The notes beneath the pieces are model-generated. The model ran no database searches. It worked only from the letters and a program-made list of their open reading frames with translations, and was not told the origin of the DNA. Shown one piece after another: positions 1 through 7,358 of a DNA stretch of 64,000 nucleotides (positions are counted from its first letter, which is position 1; each line of letters opens with the position of its first letter). Source of the DNA: Gordonibacter urolithinfaciens (GTDB lineage: Bacteria > Actinomycetota > Coriobacteriia > Coriobacteriales > Eggerthellaceae); assembly GCF_900199375.1 (NCBI RefSeq), contig NZ_LT900217.1, positions 1,054,001-1,118,000 of the forward strand. The letters run 5' to 3'. The translations under genes and the position numbers were made by a program.

Positions 1-177
1 CCCGATGCAGGCGGGCGCTTCGCAATAGACGGGCTTCACCATCGGGAATATCGAACGGTGCTGGCAAGCCCGTACACGGTGTACTACCGCTGCGACGACA
101 CGGCACTGACGGTGTACCGCATTCTCCATCAGCGCCAGGACATTGACACCTACGCCCTCGTCGACCTGCCGGAATAA
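1..177 (+). CDS. ParE/RelE-family toxin, C-terminal part (cut by window edge)
   Basis: Codons run in frame from base 1 to the TAA at 175-177, giving 58 residues with no start inside the window. The tail reads SPYTVYYRCDDTALTVYRILHQRQD, which is the last beta-strands of the ParE/RelE toxin fold (an aromatic YTVYYR strand, then TVYRILHQRQ). It resembles the complete toxin at 62296-62616, whose equivalent stretch is RYWVYYTCTDDTLTVRRIFHTTQD. The two are therefore probably paralogues. The antitoxin gene, if present, lies left of the window. Known for the family: ParE poisons gyrase and RelE cuts mRNA; which applies here cannot be told from this fragment. Confidence 0.8.
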   Translation, partial: PDAGGRFAIDGLHHREYRTVLASPYTVYYRCDDTALTVYRILHQRQDIDTYALVDLPE

Positions 178-213
178 CCCGCGCGCAGCCTGGTTGCTAC
201 GCGAGCAGCCCGC

Positions 214-969
214 TCATCGCAGCCTCCCCACCCGCAGCTTGAGCACGCCCTTCGGGCAGGCGTCGGCGCACGCCGCGCACTGGATGCACTCGGCATCAAC
301 GATCGCGCTGCCCTTCGCCAGCTGCTCCACCGGCAGGCTCATCGGGCAGGCGCGGTCGCACTTCCCGCAGCCGATGCAGCGGTCGGCCTCGGCGCTCACG
401 TGCAGCTGCGGGACGCGCAGCGCGCTCCCCAGCTTCTCGCCCAACACCATGAACGGCGCCATCCAGCAGATGCCGTGGCACATGGCGCGCCGTCCCAGAA
501 CGAGGTTGGGGACGAAGAACAGCGCCACGATGCCGAAGTAGATGGGCAGGCCCAGCGGGTTGTTCATCGACACGCCGCCCGGGATGCCGTACAGCGGGTC
601 CACCACCGTGAAGCCGCCCGCCACCCAGGCGCAAGCGACGATGGAGAGCACCCACGGCACCCAGATGGCGTACTTCACGCGCTTGAGCCAGGCGGGCCTC
701 GACGGCTTGCCCACGGCGGTGGCCGCAAGCTCCTGCAACCCGCCCGCCGCGCACAGCCATCCGCACCATGCGCGGCGCAACACGATGGCCGTCAGGAACT
801 GCAGGCCGAACACGAGCATGCTGGCCGCCACGACGCCCGAGAGCGCACCCTCGATGATGAGCACCGGCGAGAAGTAAAAGATTATTATGGGGAACAGCAA
901 GAACGTTGCGAGCAGCATCAGCCGCCGTATCCGTTGGCGCTTCTGCCCCCGCGAGATCGTCTCCCTCAT
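214..969 (-). CDS. Membrane-bound 4Fe-4S polyferredoxin, NapH-like
   Basis: 251 residues. The first ~165 carry about four hydrophobic segments and the motif CGWLC (NapH/CcoG/RdxA type). The C-terminus has two ferredoxin cluster motifs, CIGCGKCDRACP and CIQCAACADACPKG, each binding one [4Fe-4S]. Proteins of this kind pass electrons between the quinone pool and a periplasmic or membrane reductase. There is no matching reductase next to it, so the partner is unknown. The gene follows the TetR gene on the same strand with a 150-base gap. The ATG at 967-969 has a weak AAAGG ribosome site. A maturation role, as for CcoG or NosR-like proteins, is also possible. Confidence 0.8.
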   Translation of the reverse strand: MRETISRGQKRQRIRRLMLLATFLLFPIIIFYFSPVLIIEGALSGVVAASMLVFGLQFLTAIVLRRAWCGWLCAAGGLQELAATAVGKPSRPAWLKRVKYAIWVPWVLSIVACAWVAGGFTVVDPLYGIPGGVSMNNPLGLPIYFGIVALFFVPNLVLGRRAMCHGICWMAPFMVLGEKLGSALRVPQLHVSAEADRCIGCGKCDRACPMSLPVEQLAKGSAIVDAECIQCAACADACPKGVLKLRVGRLR

Positions 970-1119
970 TGCAAAGCCTTTCTACGTTTTTCGATCGCCC
1001 GGTCGTGGCGGCTTCCCCTGCAGGCCGCAGCCGCGTCCTGCTTTACGGGGAAAAGGAAGCCGTGACATCCTTTCTCGATGTCCAAGCACCTCATGCGAGG
1101 CTGCTTGGCATCCGGCCCC

Positions 1120-1677
1120 TCACGCGCGCACCAGCGAGACGAACCCCTTGAACGCACGATCCGTGCGCGCGTGCAGCTCCTCGTCGGAGAACTGCGCGCC
1201 CGTGGCCAGCATCGCCGCCATGCCGTGCACGAAGACGATCATGTCGAGGTACAGCTCGCGCGCCGCCTCGGGCGACAGATGCCCCAGCTCCTCGATGCAC
1301 TGCTGCACGCCATCGATGGCGACGCTCTCGTACACGCCTTCGAAGCCCGTCGCTTCCATATGGGGCGACAGGTACAGGAAGTGGAACAGCGGCCGCTCCT
1401 CGCGCGCAAGCCGCAGGTGCGAAAGGCCGTTGGACTCGAAGGCGTTGCACCCGTCGTGCTCATGCTCGCGGTTGTATGCCGCAACCCACGCCCGGGCGTG
1501 GTCGTACAACTGCCGCACCAGCTCCCCCATGTCGCCGAACAGGCTGTAGATCGGCTGCACCGAGCACCCCGCCCGCTGCGCCACCGACCGCGCGCTCAGC
1601 GCCGCCTCGCCCTGCTCGCGCACGACGGCAAGCGCCGCGTCGAGCACCTGCTCCCTGCCCACCCGCTGCTCCGGCAT
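1120..1677 (-). CDS. TetR/AcrR-family transcriptional regulator
   Basis: 185 residues from the ATG at 1675-1677, preceded by a G-rich ribosome site. Residues ~8-50 form a TetR N-terminal helix-turn-helix (EQVLDAALAVVREQGEAAL..SVAQRAGCSVQPIYSLFGD). The rest is a helical ligand-binding domain resembling the TetR C-terminal WHG type. A 14-bp perfect palindrome lies just upstream (1694-1707) and is the likely autoregulatory operator. The gene is divergent from hdcA, 259 bases away, and upstream of the polyferredoxin on its own strand. It could control either or both. The longer reading from 1728 has no ribosome site and would cross the operator. Confidence 0.88.
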   Translation of the reverse strand: MPEQRVGREQVLDAALAVVREQGEAALSARSVAQRAGCSVQPIYSLFGDMGELVRQLYDHARAWVAAYNREHEHDGCNAFESNGLSHLRLAREERPLFHFLYLSPHMEATGFEGVYESVAIDGVQQCIEELGHLSPEAARELYLDMIVFVHGMAAMLATGAQFSDEELHARTDRAFKGFVSLVRA

Positions 1678-1693
1678 GGCCGCCCCCCCTAAC

Positions 1694-1707
1694 ATAACAT
1701 ATGTTAT
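1694..1707. promoter_or_regulatory. Palindromic operator between tetR-type gene and hdcA
   Basis: ATAACATATGTTAT is a perfect 14-bp palindrome 17 bases upstream of the TetR start. Its size, symmetry and place suit a TetR-dimer operator. It overlaps a TATAAC-like -10 on the minus strand. Binding by the neighbouring regulator is inferred. Confidence 0.6.
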
Positions 1708-1936
1708 ATGACAGTTGTAATATATCACCCCCGCGCCCGCCGGTCAAGGGAAGAGGCGGGGCAGGACGCCCATCGGGGGGAACGGGGCCCCTTTGGAAAC
1801 GCCCTCGTTTCACCTCCCCAACGATCCGCCATCGGGAAAGGCACGGCTCCCTTTCGGAACCGTTATGCGAAATCAAACGCGAGTCTCGGGCCCTACAATC
1901 GGCGCTGAATCGAACACCTGCGAAAGGAGACCTGTT

Positions 1937-2893
1937 TTGAAGAACATCGAGGAACGCCGCAACCGCACCATCGCCCGCGAGGCGAACTACCACGCGAGCA
2001 TGCGTGCGCCGCACATCGACAAGACGGCCATCAGCCCTTATGACGATTACTGCGACGGTTACGGCATGCCGGGCGCCTACGGCAACGGCTACGTGTCCGT
2101 GCTGAAGGTGTCGGCCGGCACGGTGGAGAAGACCAACGACGCGCTCATCGACACCATCGTCACCTACGACAAGGCGGAGACGGCCGATGCCTACATCGGC
2201 CAGATCAACATGCTCACGGCTTCCTCGTTCTGCGGCATGGCCGGCCAGGTGTGGGGCTACGACCTGGCCCGTCACGACGACATCACGTCGGGCAAGAGCC
2301 AGCCGCTGTTCACCGAGAAGCAGTTCGACGGCTCCGAGCTCAAGGTGTTCGACGCCGCCCCGCTGCTGAACGCCGGCGTCGAGCTGTTCGGCACCGAGAA
2401 CAACCGCCGCTACCATCCCATCCCCGGCGCGCACACCATCTGCGCCAACAAGGGCGTCACCGCCTACCGCCCGAAGGAGGACCGCCCGCTCAAGGCCGGC
2501 GAGGCCTACGGCATCTGGTCGTTCATCGCCATCTCGCTGTCCGCCGACCGCGACTTCTCTGCCGACCTGTTCATCGAGGACGCCGGCGTATGGACCGAAA
2601 ACGACAACGAGGACGACATGATGGCCTTCCTCGAGCAGCACCGCAAGGAGATCGTCTGGTCCGTGGTGGAGTGCGGCCGCGACTCCAACGTGCTGTTCGA
2701 CCGCACGTACGTGGGCTTCGCGCACCGCATGATGAAGCCGGGCGAGATCGGCAACGCCATCACCGTGGGCCCCTACGTCACGCTGGCCCGCAACGCCGTG
2801 CCCACCACGGGATTCACGTCGCTGAACGACCTCAACCTCTCCGACTGGCTGAAGGAAATGGACTTCGAGTCGCTCACGAACCTCGCGAAGTAG
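1937..2893 (+). CDS. hdcA: Histidine decarboxylase, pyruvoyl type
   Basis: Converts histidine to histamine and CO2 with a pyruvoyl cofactor made by self-cleavage. From the TTG at 1937 (AAGGAG at 1924-1929) the protein has 318 residues, the normal proenzyme length. Recognisable family blocks are CDGYGMPGAYGNGYVSVLKVS (~residues 40-60), the cleavage site TASSFCG with Ser96-Ser97, and the C-terminal run MKPGEIGNAITVGPYVTLAR. Cleavage between the two serines gives a beta chain of ~96 residues and an alpha chain starting with pyruvate. An APC antiporter follows on the same strand and a TetR regulator is divergent. A possible -10 TACAAT sits at 1894-1899. In bacteria this pair exports histamine and generates proton motive force and acid resistance. 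No hdcB or histidyl-tRNA synthetase is adjacent. An ATG reading from 1793 lacks a ribosome site. Confidence 0.95.
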   Translation: MKNIEERRNRTIAREANYHASMRAPHIDKTAISPYDDYCDGYGMPGAYGNGYVSVLKVSAGTVEKTNDALIDTIVTYDKAETADAYIGQINMLTASSFCGMAGQVWGYDLARHDDITSGKSQPLFTEKQFDGSELKVFDAAPLLNAGVELFGTENNRRYHPIPGAHTICANKGVTAYRPKEDRPLKAGEAYGIWSFIAISLSADRDFSADLFIEDAGVWTENDNEDDMMAFLEQHRKEIVWSVVECGRDSNVLFDRTYVGFAHRMMKPGEIGNAITVGPYVTLARNAVPTTGFTSLNDLNLSDWLKEMDFESLTNLAK

Positions 2894-2955
2894 CGCGGAG
2901 CTCCCCTATCGCATGACGGCGGGCGCCCGTTGCCCCCGCCGCAACGAAGATCGCC

Positions 2956-2981
2956 GCGCGCCCGCCTCCCAGCGGGCGCGC
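2956..2981 (+). other. Intercistronic hairpin between hdcA and antiporter
   Basis: A perfect 10-bp stem (2956-2965 with 2972-2981) and 6-base loop lie in the 111-base gap between the two genes. No T-run follows, so it is more likely an mRNA stabiliser or partial attenuator that sets the decarboxylase-to-transporter ratio than a full terminator. That role is inferred. Confidence 0.5.
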
Positions 2982-3004
2982 CTCTCATGACAAGGACTGG
3001 AATC

Positions 3005-4510
3005 ATGGCAGACAATACCTCGACCGGTTCCAGCGGAAGCGCCGCCAAGGCATCCGACAGCTCGAAGAAGGTAGGGCTGATCGGCCTCGTCGGCATCGTC
3101 ATCAGCGCCATGATCGGCGGAGGCATCTACAACCTCCCCCAGAACATGGCCGCGGACGCCTCCGCTGGAGCCATCATCATCGCCTGGGTGGTCACGGGCA
3201 TCGGCATCTGGTTCATCGCGAACACGTTCCGCATCCTCTCGGCCGCGCGCCCGGAGCTCACGAACGGCCTGTACACGTACGCCGAGAAGGGCTTCGGCAA
3301 GCTCATCGGCTTCTTCGTGGCCTACGGCTACTGGATCTGCAACTGTTTCGCCCTCGTGGCGTACTCGGTGCTGGTCATGGCCACGCTCGACTACTTCGTG
3401 CCCGACTTCTCGGGCGGCAACAACATCCCGTCCATCATCGGCGGCTCCATCATCACGTGGATCATGTACCTGCTGGCCCTGCAGGGCGCGAAGTCCACGA
3501 GCTTCCTGAACATCATCGGCACCATCGGCAAGCTGCTGCCCGTGGCCATCTTCATCATCGCGGTGGCCACCGTGTTCAAGTTCTCGGTGTTCATGGAGGG
3601 CTTCTGGGGCATGAAGGGCACCATCGACCTGACGTTCAGCTGGGACAACGTCATGCCGCAGGTGCAGGCCACGATGCTCGTCACACTGTGGCTGTTCTTG
3701 GGCATCGAGGGCGCCGTCGTGGTGTCGGGCAAGGCGAAGTCGCAGGCCGCCGTGCGCAAGGCCACGACCATCGGCTTTCTGGTCACGCTCGCGCTCTACA
3801 TCATCGTGTCGCTGCTGCCGCTCGGCGTGTACTCGCAGGCCGACGTCGGCGCCATGGCCGACCCTTCCATGGCCGCCATCATGTTGGACAAGTTCGGGAA
3901 ATGGGGCGAGATCCTGGTGAACGCCGGCGTCATCGTGTCGGTGCTGAGCTCCTGGCTCGTGTGGATGCTCATGCTGGGCGAGATGCCGCTGGCCGCCTCG
4001 AAGAGCGGCATCTTCCCCAAGGCGTTCGTGAAGGAGAACAAGAAGGGCTCGCCGTCCACCGCGCTGCTGTGGACCACCATCATCGTGCAGATCGTGCTCG
4101 TTATCTCGTTCTTCATCGGCAGCAACGCCTGGACCACCATGATCAGCATCACCAGCGTCATGGCGCTGCCGTGCTACCTGTTCTGCACGCTCTTCCTTTT
4201 CAAGATCGCCATCAAGAAAGAATACCCGGAGGGCATCTTCGCCAGCCGGAACATGGCGGTGTTCACCGGCGCGGCCGGCTCGCTCTACGGCCTGTGGCTC
4301 ATCTACGCCGCCGGGCTGAACTACCTCATGGTGGCGTGCATCGTGTACGCCGTCGGCCTGCCGCTCTACATCGTGGGCGTGCGCCAGCACGACCCCAAGG
4401 CGAAGCTGTTCGCCAAGACCTCGGACAAGGTCATCGTGGCCGTGGTGGTGGCGCTGGGCATAGCCGGGCTCGTCTACTCCATCGTCACGTTCGGGCACGT
4501 CAAGCTCTAG
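3005..4510 (+). CDS. APC-family amino acid antiporter, probable histidine/histamine exchanger
   Basis: 501 residues from the ATG at 3005, with about 12 hydrophobic segments. The start of TM1 carries the APC signature GIVISAMIGGGIYNLP, as in arginine/ornithine and other amino acid/amine exchangers. A later segment, EMPLAASKSGIFPKAFVKENKKGSP, is typical of the ArcD/LysP-like APA group. The position directly after histidine decarboxylase supports electrogenic exchange of histidine for histamine, as in HdcP/HdcC of lactobacilli; specificity is inferred from context only. Its last 11 bases overlap the end of the convergent radical SAM gene. Confidence 0.88.
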   Translation: MADNTSTGSSGSAAKASDSSKKVGLIGLVGIVISAMIGGGIYNLPQNMAADASAGAIIIAWVVTGIGIWFIANTFRILSAARPELTNGLYTYAEKGFGKLIGFFVAYGYWICNCFALVAYSVLVMATLDYFVPDFSGGNNIPSIIGGSIITWIMYLLALQGAKSTSFLNIIGTIGKLLPVAIFIIAVATVFKFSVFMEGFWGMKGTIDLTFSWDNVMPQVQATMLVTLWLFLGIEGAVVVSGKAKSQAAVRKATTIGFLVTLALYIIVSLLPLGVYSQADVGAMADPSMAAIMLDKFGKWGEILVNAGVIVSVLSSWLVWMLMLGEMPLAASKSGIFPKAFVKENKKGSPSTALLWTTIIVQIVLVISFFIGSNAWTTMISITSVMALPCYLFCTLFLFKIAIKKEYPEGIFASRNMAVFTGAAGSLYGLWLIYAAGLNYLMVACIVYAVGLPLYIVGVRQHDPKAKLFAKTSDKVIVAVVVALGIAGLVYSIVTFGHVKL

Positions 4511-5810
4511 GCTCGACGGCCACCTCCCGCAGGTAGAGGGCGGGGCGCGCGCCGGCGCGTCCCGCCCTGGGCGCGCCGTCCGGCTCGCGCTCCTCCACCA
4601 CGTTCACGCTCTCGGCCAGGACGATGGACGGGCAGGCCTCCTCCAGCGCCGCGGCGTCGTCGTCCGCAAGCGCAAGGCTCGGCACGTCCGGGTCGTAGCC
4701 GCAAACCACGCCGGCGCCCTCGGCCCATTCCCTCGCCCAGCGCGCATCCTCCCCGAAGGCCTTCGCGCACTTCAGGAACCGGTCTTCCTCGTCCGCACGC
4801 ATCCACGGGTGCGCGTCCCGCAGCGCCGGGTCCGCGAAGAACGCCTTGTTCTGCTGGTATATCTGGCCGGTGTTCTTGTTGTCCGAGCTGCAGTAGTGGA
4901 TTCCCAGCCGCAGGCCCTCGCGCTCGGCGAACGCCAGCAGCTCCAAGGCCTCGGCCTCGCTGCCGGCCACCGGCACCCCGCCGCCGTACCAGTAGTTGTA
5001 GAGATACTTGAAGGGATGCTTGCGCAGCTGGAAGCCGCGTTTCGCGAACTCTGCGGCGTTGTGCAGCGGAAAGCAGAACTCCAGCAGGTTGACCCCGCTG
5101 ATGCCGAGGGCGTCCGACCGCACCAGCAGGTCCTTCATCTGATCGAGCGAGCCCGGTATCACGGGCACCTCCACCACCACGGCCGGAATCGTGCCCACCG
5201 CCTGCTCCATGAGCTCGTACACGCGGTCCTGGCCGTCGCCCGCGTCGGGCGGCTTGATGCTGAAGCGGATCTCGTCCAGGCCGCTTTCGGCAAGCTCCTG
5301 CAGGCTGCGCTCGTCAAGCAGGTCGCCGCACGTGTACAGGCGCGTGTGGGCGTCCGGGTAGAGCTGGGCGGCTCGCTGAAGGAAGGCGTTCACCTGCTCG
5401 GGGTGCAGCAGCGGCTCGCCGCCCGTGATGGCCAGGCAGCGGAACCGCGCGCCCATGGCATGCGCCTGCTCGAGCTCCGCCACGATGTCGCGCTCATGGG
5501 AGAGGAAGTGCTCGTAGTGGTCCTGGTTCGGGTTGAAGCAGAAATAGCACTTCTTCACGCACCGCAAATCGACGAAGAACGTGGCCGTCTCGTCGCCGGT
5601 GCGGCAGGCCAGGCACGCGGGCGATATCCAGTTGCGCCACAGCGACGAGGCGCCGTTCTCGCAGCGGCACCCGCACGATGCCGCCGTGCGCACGCGCGCC
5701 TCGCGCGGGGAGGTCTCCTCGCGCTCGAACGCCAGGCCGTACTCCTCCACCGCAGCCTCGAAGTCGCGCTCCGCCTCGTCGAACGCCTGCCTGTAGCCCT
5801 GAAGATCCAC
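4500..5810 (-). CDS. Radical SAM protein with extra N-terminal cysteines
   Basis: 436 residues from a GTG at 5808-5810 (GGAGGG four bases before). The radical SAM cluster motif is CVKKCYFCF (~residues 84-92), followed by the SAM-binding ITGGEPLLHP. Before it is a second cysteine group, CGCRC (~46-50) and CLAC (~64-67), possibly another metal site. The TIM-barrel part continues to ~residue 300, with HYCSSDNKN near 310. It is the last gene of the oxidoreductase operon, 60 bases after the TorD-like gene. A role in maturing the molybdoenzyme or in modifying a small molecule is inferred. Its reaction cannot be named. Confidence 0.85.
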   Translation of the reverse strand: MDLQGYRQAFDEAERDFEAAVEEYGLAFEREETSPREARVRTAASCGCRCENGASSLWRNWISPACLACRTGDETATFFVDLRCVKKCYFCFNPNQDHYEHFLSHERDIVAELEQAHAMGARFRCLAITGGEPLLHPEQVNAFLQRAAQLYPDAHTRLYTCGDLLDERSLQELAESGLDEIRFSIKPPDAGDGQDRVYELMEQAVGTIPAVVVEVPVIPGSLDQMKDLLVRSDALGISGVNLLEFCFPLHNAAEFAKRGFQLRKHPFKYLYNYWYGGGVPVAGSEAEALELLAFAEREGLRLGIHYCSSDNKNTGQIYQQNKAFFADPALRDAHPWMRADEEDRFLKCAKAFGEDARWAREWAEGAGVVCGYDPDVPSLALADDDAAALEEACPSIVLAESVNVVEEREPDGAPRAGRAGARPALYLREVAVEPRA

Positions 5811-5870
5811 GGTACCCTCCTGTAGAAACGTCGGCCCTGCTGCGCGGGCGGCCGACTCTATCGGCCCCGC

Positions 5871-6644
5871 CTACTCCGGCTCGGCCAGCTCTGCCTCGAC
5901 CTGCTCGGACAGCACGCGGTCGAGCGTGGCGAACGCCGCCATGCCGCCCGCGAGTGCACCATAGCACCCCTGCGCATCGTGCTCGATGACCTTGGCTGCG
6001 AATTGGTCGACCCAGTTCAGCAGGTGCCGGTCGACGAACTGCCGCTGCGTCGCGAGCGTCCGGGCCGCCTCGTCGTCGCGGCCGTCGGCGAACGCCTCGT
6101 ACGCACGCTGGCTCAAAGCGCCCAGGTAGTCCATCATAGCAGCGATGTGGTCGTCGGGGAATCGCTTCTCCGCTCGCAGCTTGAACCCTGCCGCATGGTA
6201 GAACGACCGGACGTCGAGCGTGCTCTCCTGGAACACCACGGACTCCTTGCCCGTGTACGGCGATTCCCAGGGATGCACGTAATGCTCGCCGGGCACCTGG
6301 AACAGCCGGTCGTAGGAGGCGCGCAGGCGCGCGGCAAGGGCCTCGGCGCGCTCCGGGTCGCCCGCTTCGCCCTGCGCCCGCTCGGCCCAGGCACGGGCGT
6401 CTTCGGCGCAGGCGGCAAGGCTGCGCCCGGACGGGCCGAGCGTCCGGCCCGCCAGATCGGCGAAGCCGTCCCGGGCCAGCGCCTCGCCCACAGAGCCGAG
6501 CAGGGCCGGCGTCTCGCCGCCGAGCACCTTCGCGACGCCCTCGCCGGTCGGGCGGCTTCCGAACACCACATGGAACAGGCGGTACAGGTACGTGCGACGG
6601 GCCAGCCCCATCGCTAGCGCGCTCTCGCGCTCCTCGTTCGGCAT
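5871..6644 (-). CDS. TorD/DmsD-family molybdoenzyme chaperone
   Basis: 257 all-helical residues from the ATG at 6642-6644, with GGGAGA upstream. Features typical of the TorD/DmsD/NarJ family are the N-terminal RRTYLYRLFHVVFGSRP segment and the middle motif YDRLFQVPG...HVHPWESPYTG-like (here EHYVHPWESPYTGKESVVFQ). Such chaperones bind the Tat leader of the catalytic subunit, holding it back until the molybdopterin cofactor is inserted. The client is almost certainly the product of 7359-9971, which has a twin-arginine leader and lies two genes upstream. Confidence 0.88.
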   Translation of the reverse strand: MPNEERESALAMGLARRTYLYRLFHVVFGSRPTGEGVAKVLGGETPALLGSVGEALARDGFADLAGRTLGPSGRSLAACAEDARAWAERAQGEAGDPERAEALAARLRASYDRLFQVPGEHYVHPWESPYTGKESVVFQESTLDVRSFYHAAGFKLRAEKRFPDDHIAAMMDYLGALSQRAYEAFADGRDDEAARTLATQRQFVDRHLLNWVDQFAAKVIEHDAQGCYGALAGGMAAFATLDRVLSEQVEAELAEPE

Positions 6645-6755
6645 AGCGGTCTCCCGTCTCTCGTGGCAGCCCGCGGGCAGGTTGGCGGGTGCTCCGGCAA
6701 ACATGGTTGCCGCGCCGCAGGGAGGGATCTGCGACGCGGCAAGAAAGGGGGTAGG

Positions 6756-7334
6756 TTACCAGGTAAGCTCCCGGTATCCTGCATCTTGGGCGCAGTCCTT
6801 CGCCTTGATGAGGATGTTCGGGTGCGTCTCGTCCGGGGACGGCAGCACGGCGATGCTGCCCTCGTTCAAGTCGGGGCCGAACTCGGCGCGCAGCTCGTCC
6901 ATCTCGCCGAACTTGAGCGCGCGGTTGGGGCATCCCGCCACGCACGCCGGCTCGCCGCCGGCCTCGCGCAGGCCGTAGCAGCCGTCGCACTTACCGGACA
7001 CGCCCTCGTCCGGGAAGTACTTCGGCTGGCCGTACGGGCACGACATGACGCACATGCGGCACCCGATGCACTTGCTCTGGTCCTGCACGACCGTCCCGTC
7101 GGGCGCCCGGTAGATGGCCCCCGTCGGGCAGTTCTTCAAGCAGATAGGCTCCTCGCAATGGTTGCAGCCGAACGAGTAGCTGTACGCCTTCGACTTCGGG
7201 AACTCCCCAACAGAATACGTATGCGCTTCCCGATACAGCAATCCCACTTCCAGGCGATTCTTATCCTTGCACGCAACCTGGCACGCACGGCAACCCGTGC
7301 AGCGGTTCTGATCCAAATAGAATCCAACGCTCAT
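6756..7334 (-). CDS. DmsB-like FeS electron-transfer subunit
   Basis: 192 residues with four cysteine clusters in the DmsB/NrfC/PhsB order: CTGCRACQVACK (~12-23), CNHCEEPICLKNCP (~57-70), CIGCRMCVMSCP (~89-100) and CDGCYG...CVAGCP. They should hold four [4Fe-4S] clusters linking a membrane anchor to the molybdenum subunit. The ATG at 7332-7334 has a strong AAGGAGG. It lies 24 bases after the catalytic gene in the same operon. There is no signal peptide of its own, so it is expected to be carried across with the catalytic subunit. Confidence 0.93.
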   Translation of the reverse strand: MSVGFYLDQNRCTGCRACQVACKDKNRLEVGLLYREAHTYSVGEFPKSKAYSYSFGCNHCEEPICLKNCPTGAIYRAPDGTVVQDQSKCIGCRMCVMSCPYGQPKYFPDEGVSGKCDGCYGLREAGGEPACVAGCPNRALKFGEMDELRAEFGPDLNEGSIAVLPSPDETHPNILIKAKDCAQDAGYRELTW

Positions 7335-7358
7335 GATCCAACCTCCTTATCCGCAGCC

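Noticed and set aside
1120-1728. Longer TetR start at 1728
   Set aside because: It would translate through the palindromic operator and has no ribosome site. ATG at 1677 has a G-rich one.
2956-2981. Hairpin as full terminator of hdcA
   Set aside because: No T-run follows, and the antiporter gene is best explained as co-transcribed.
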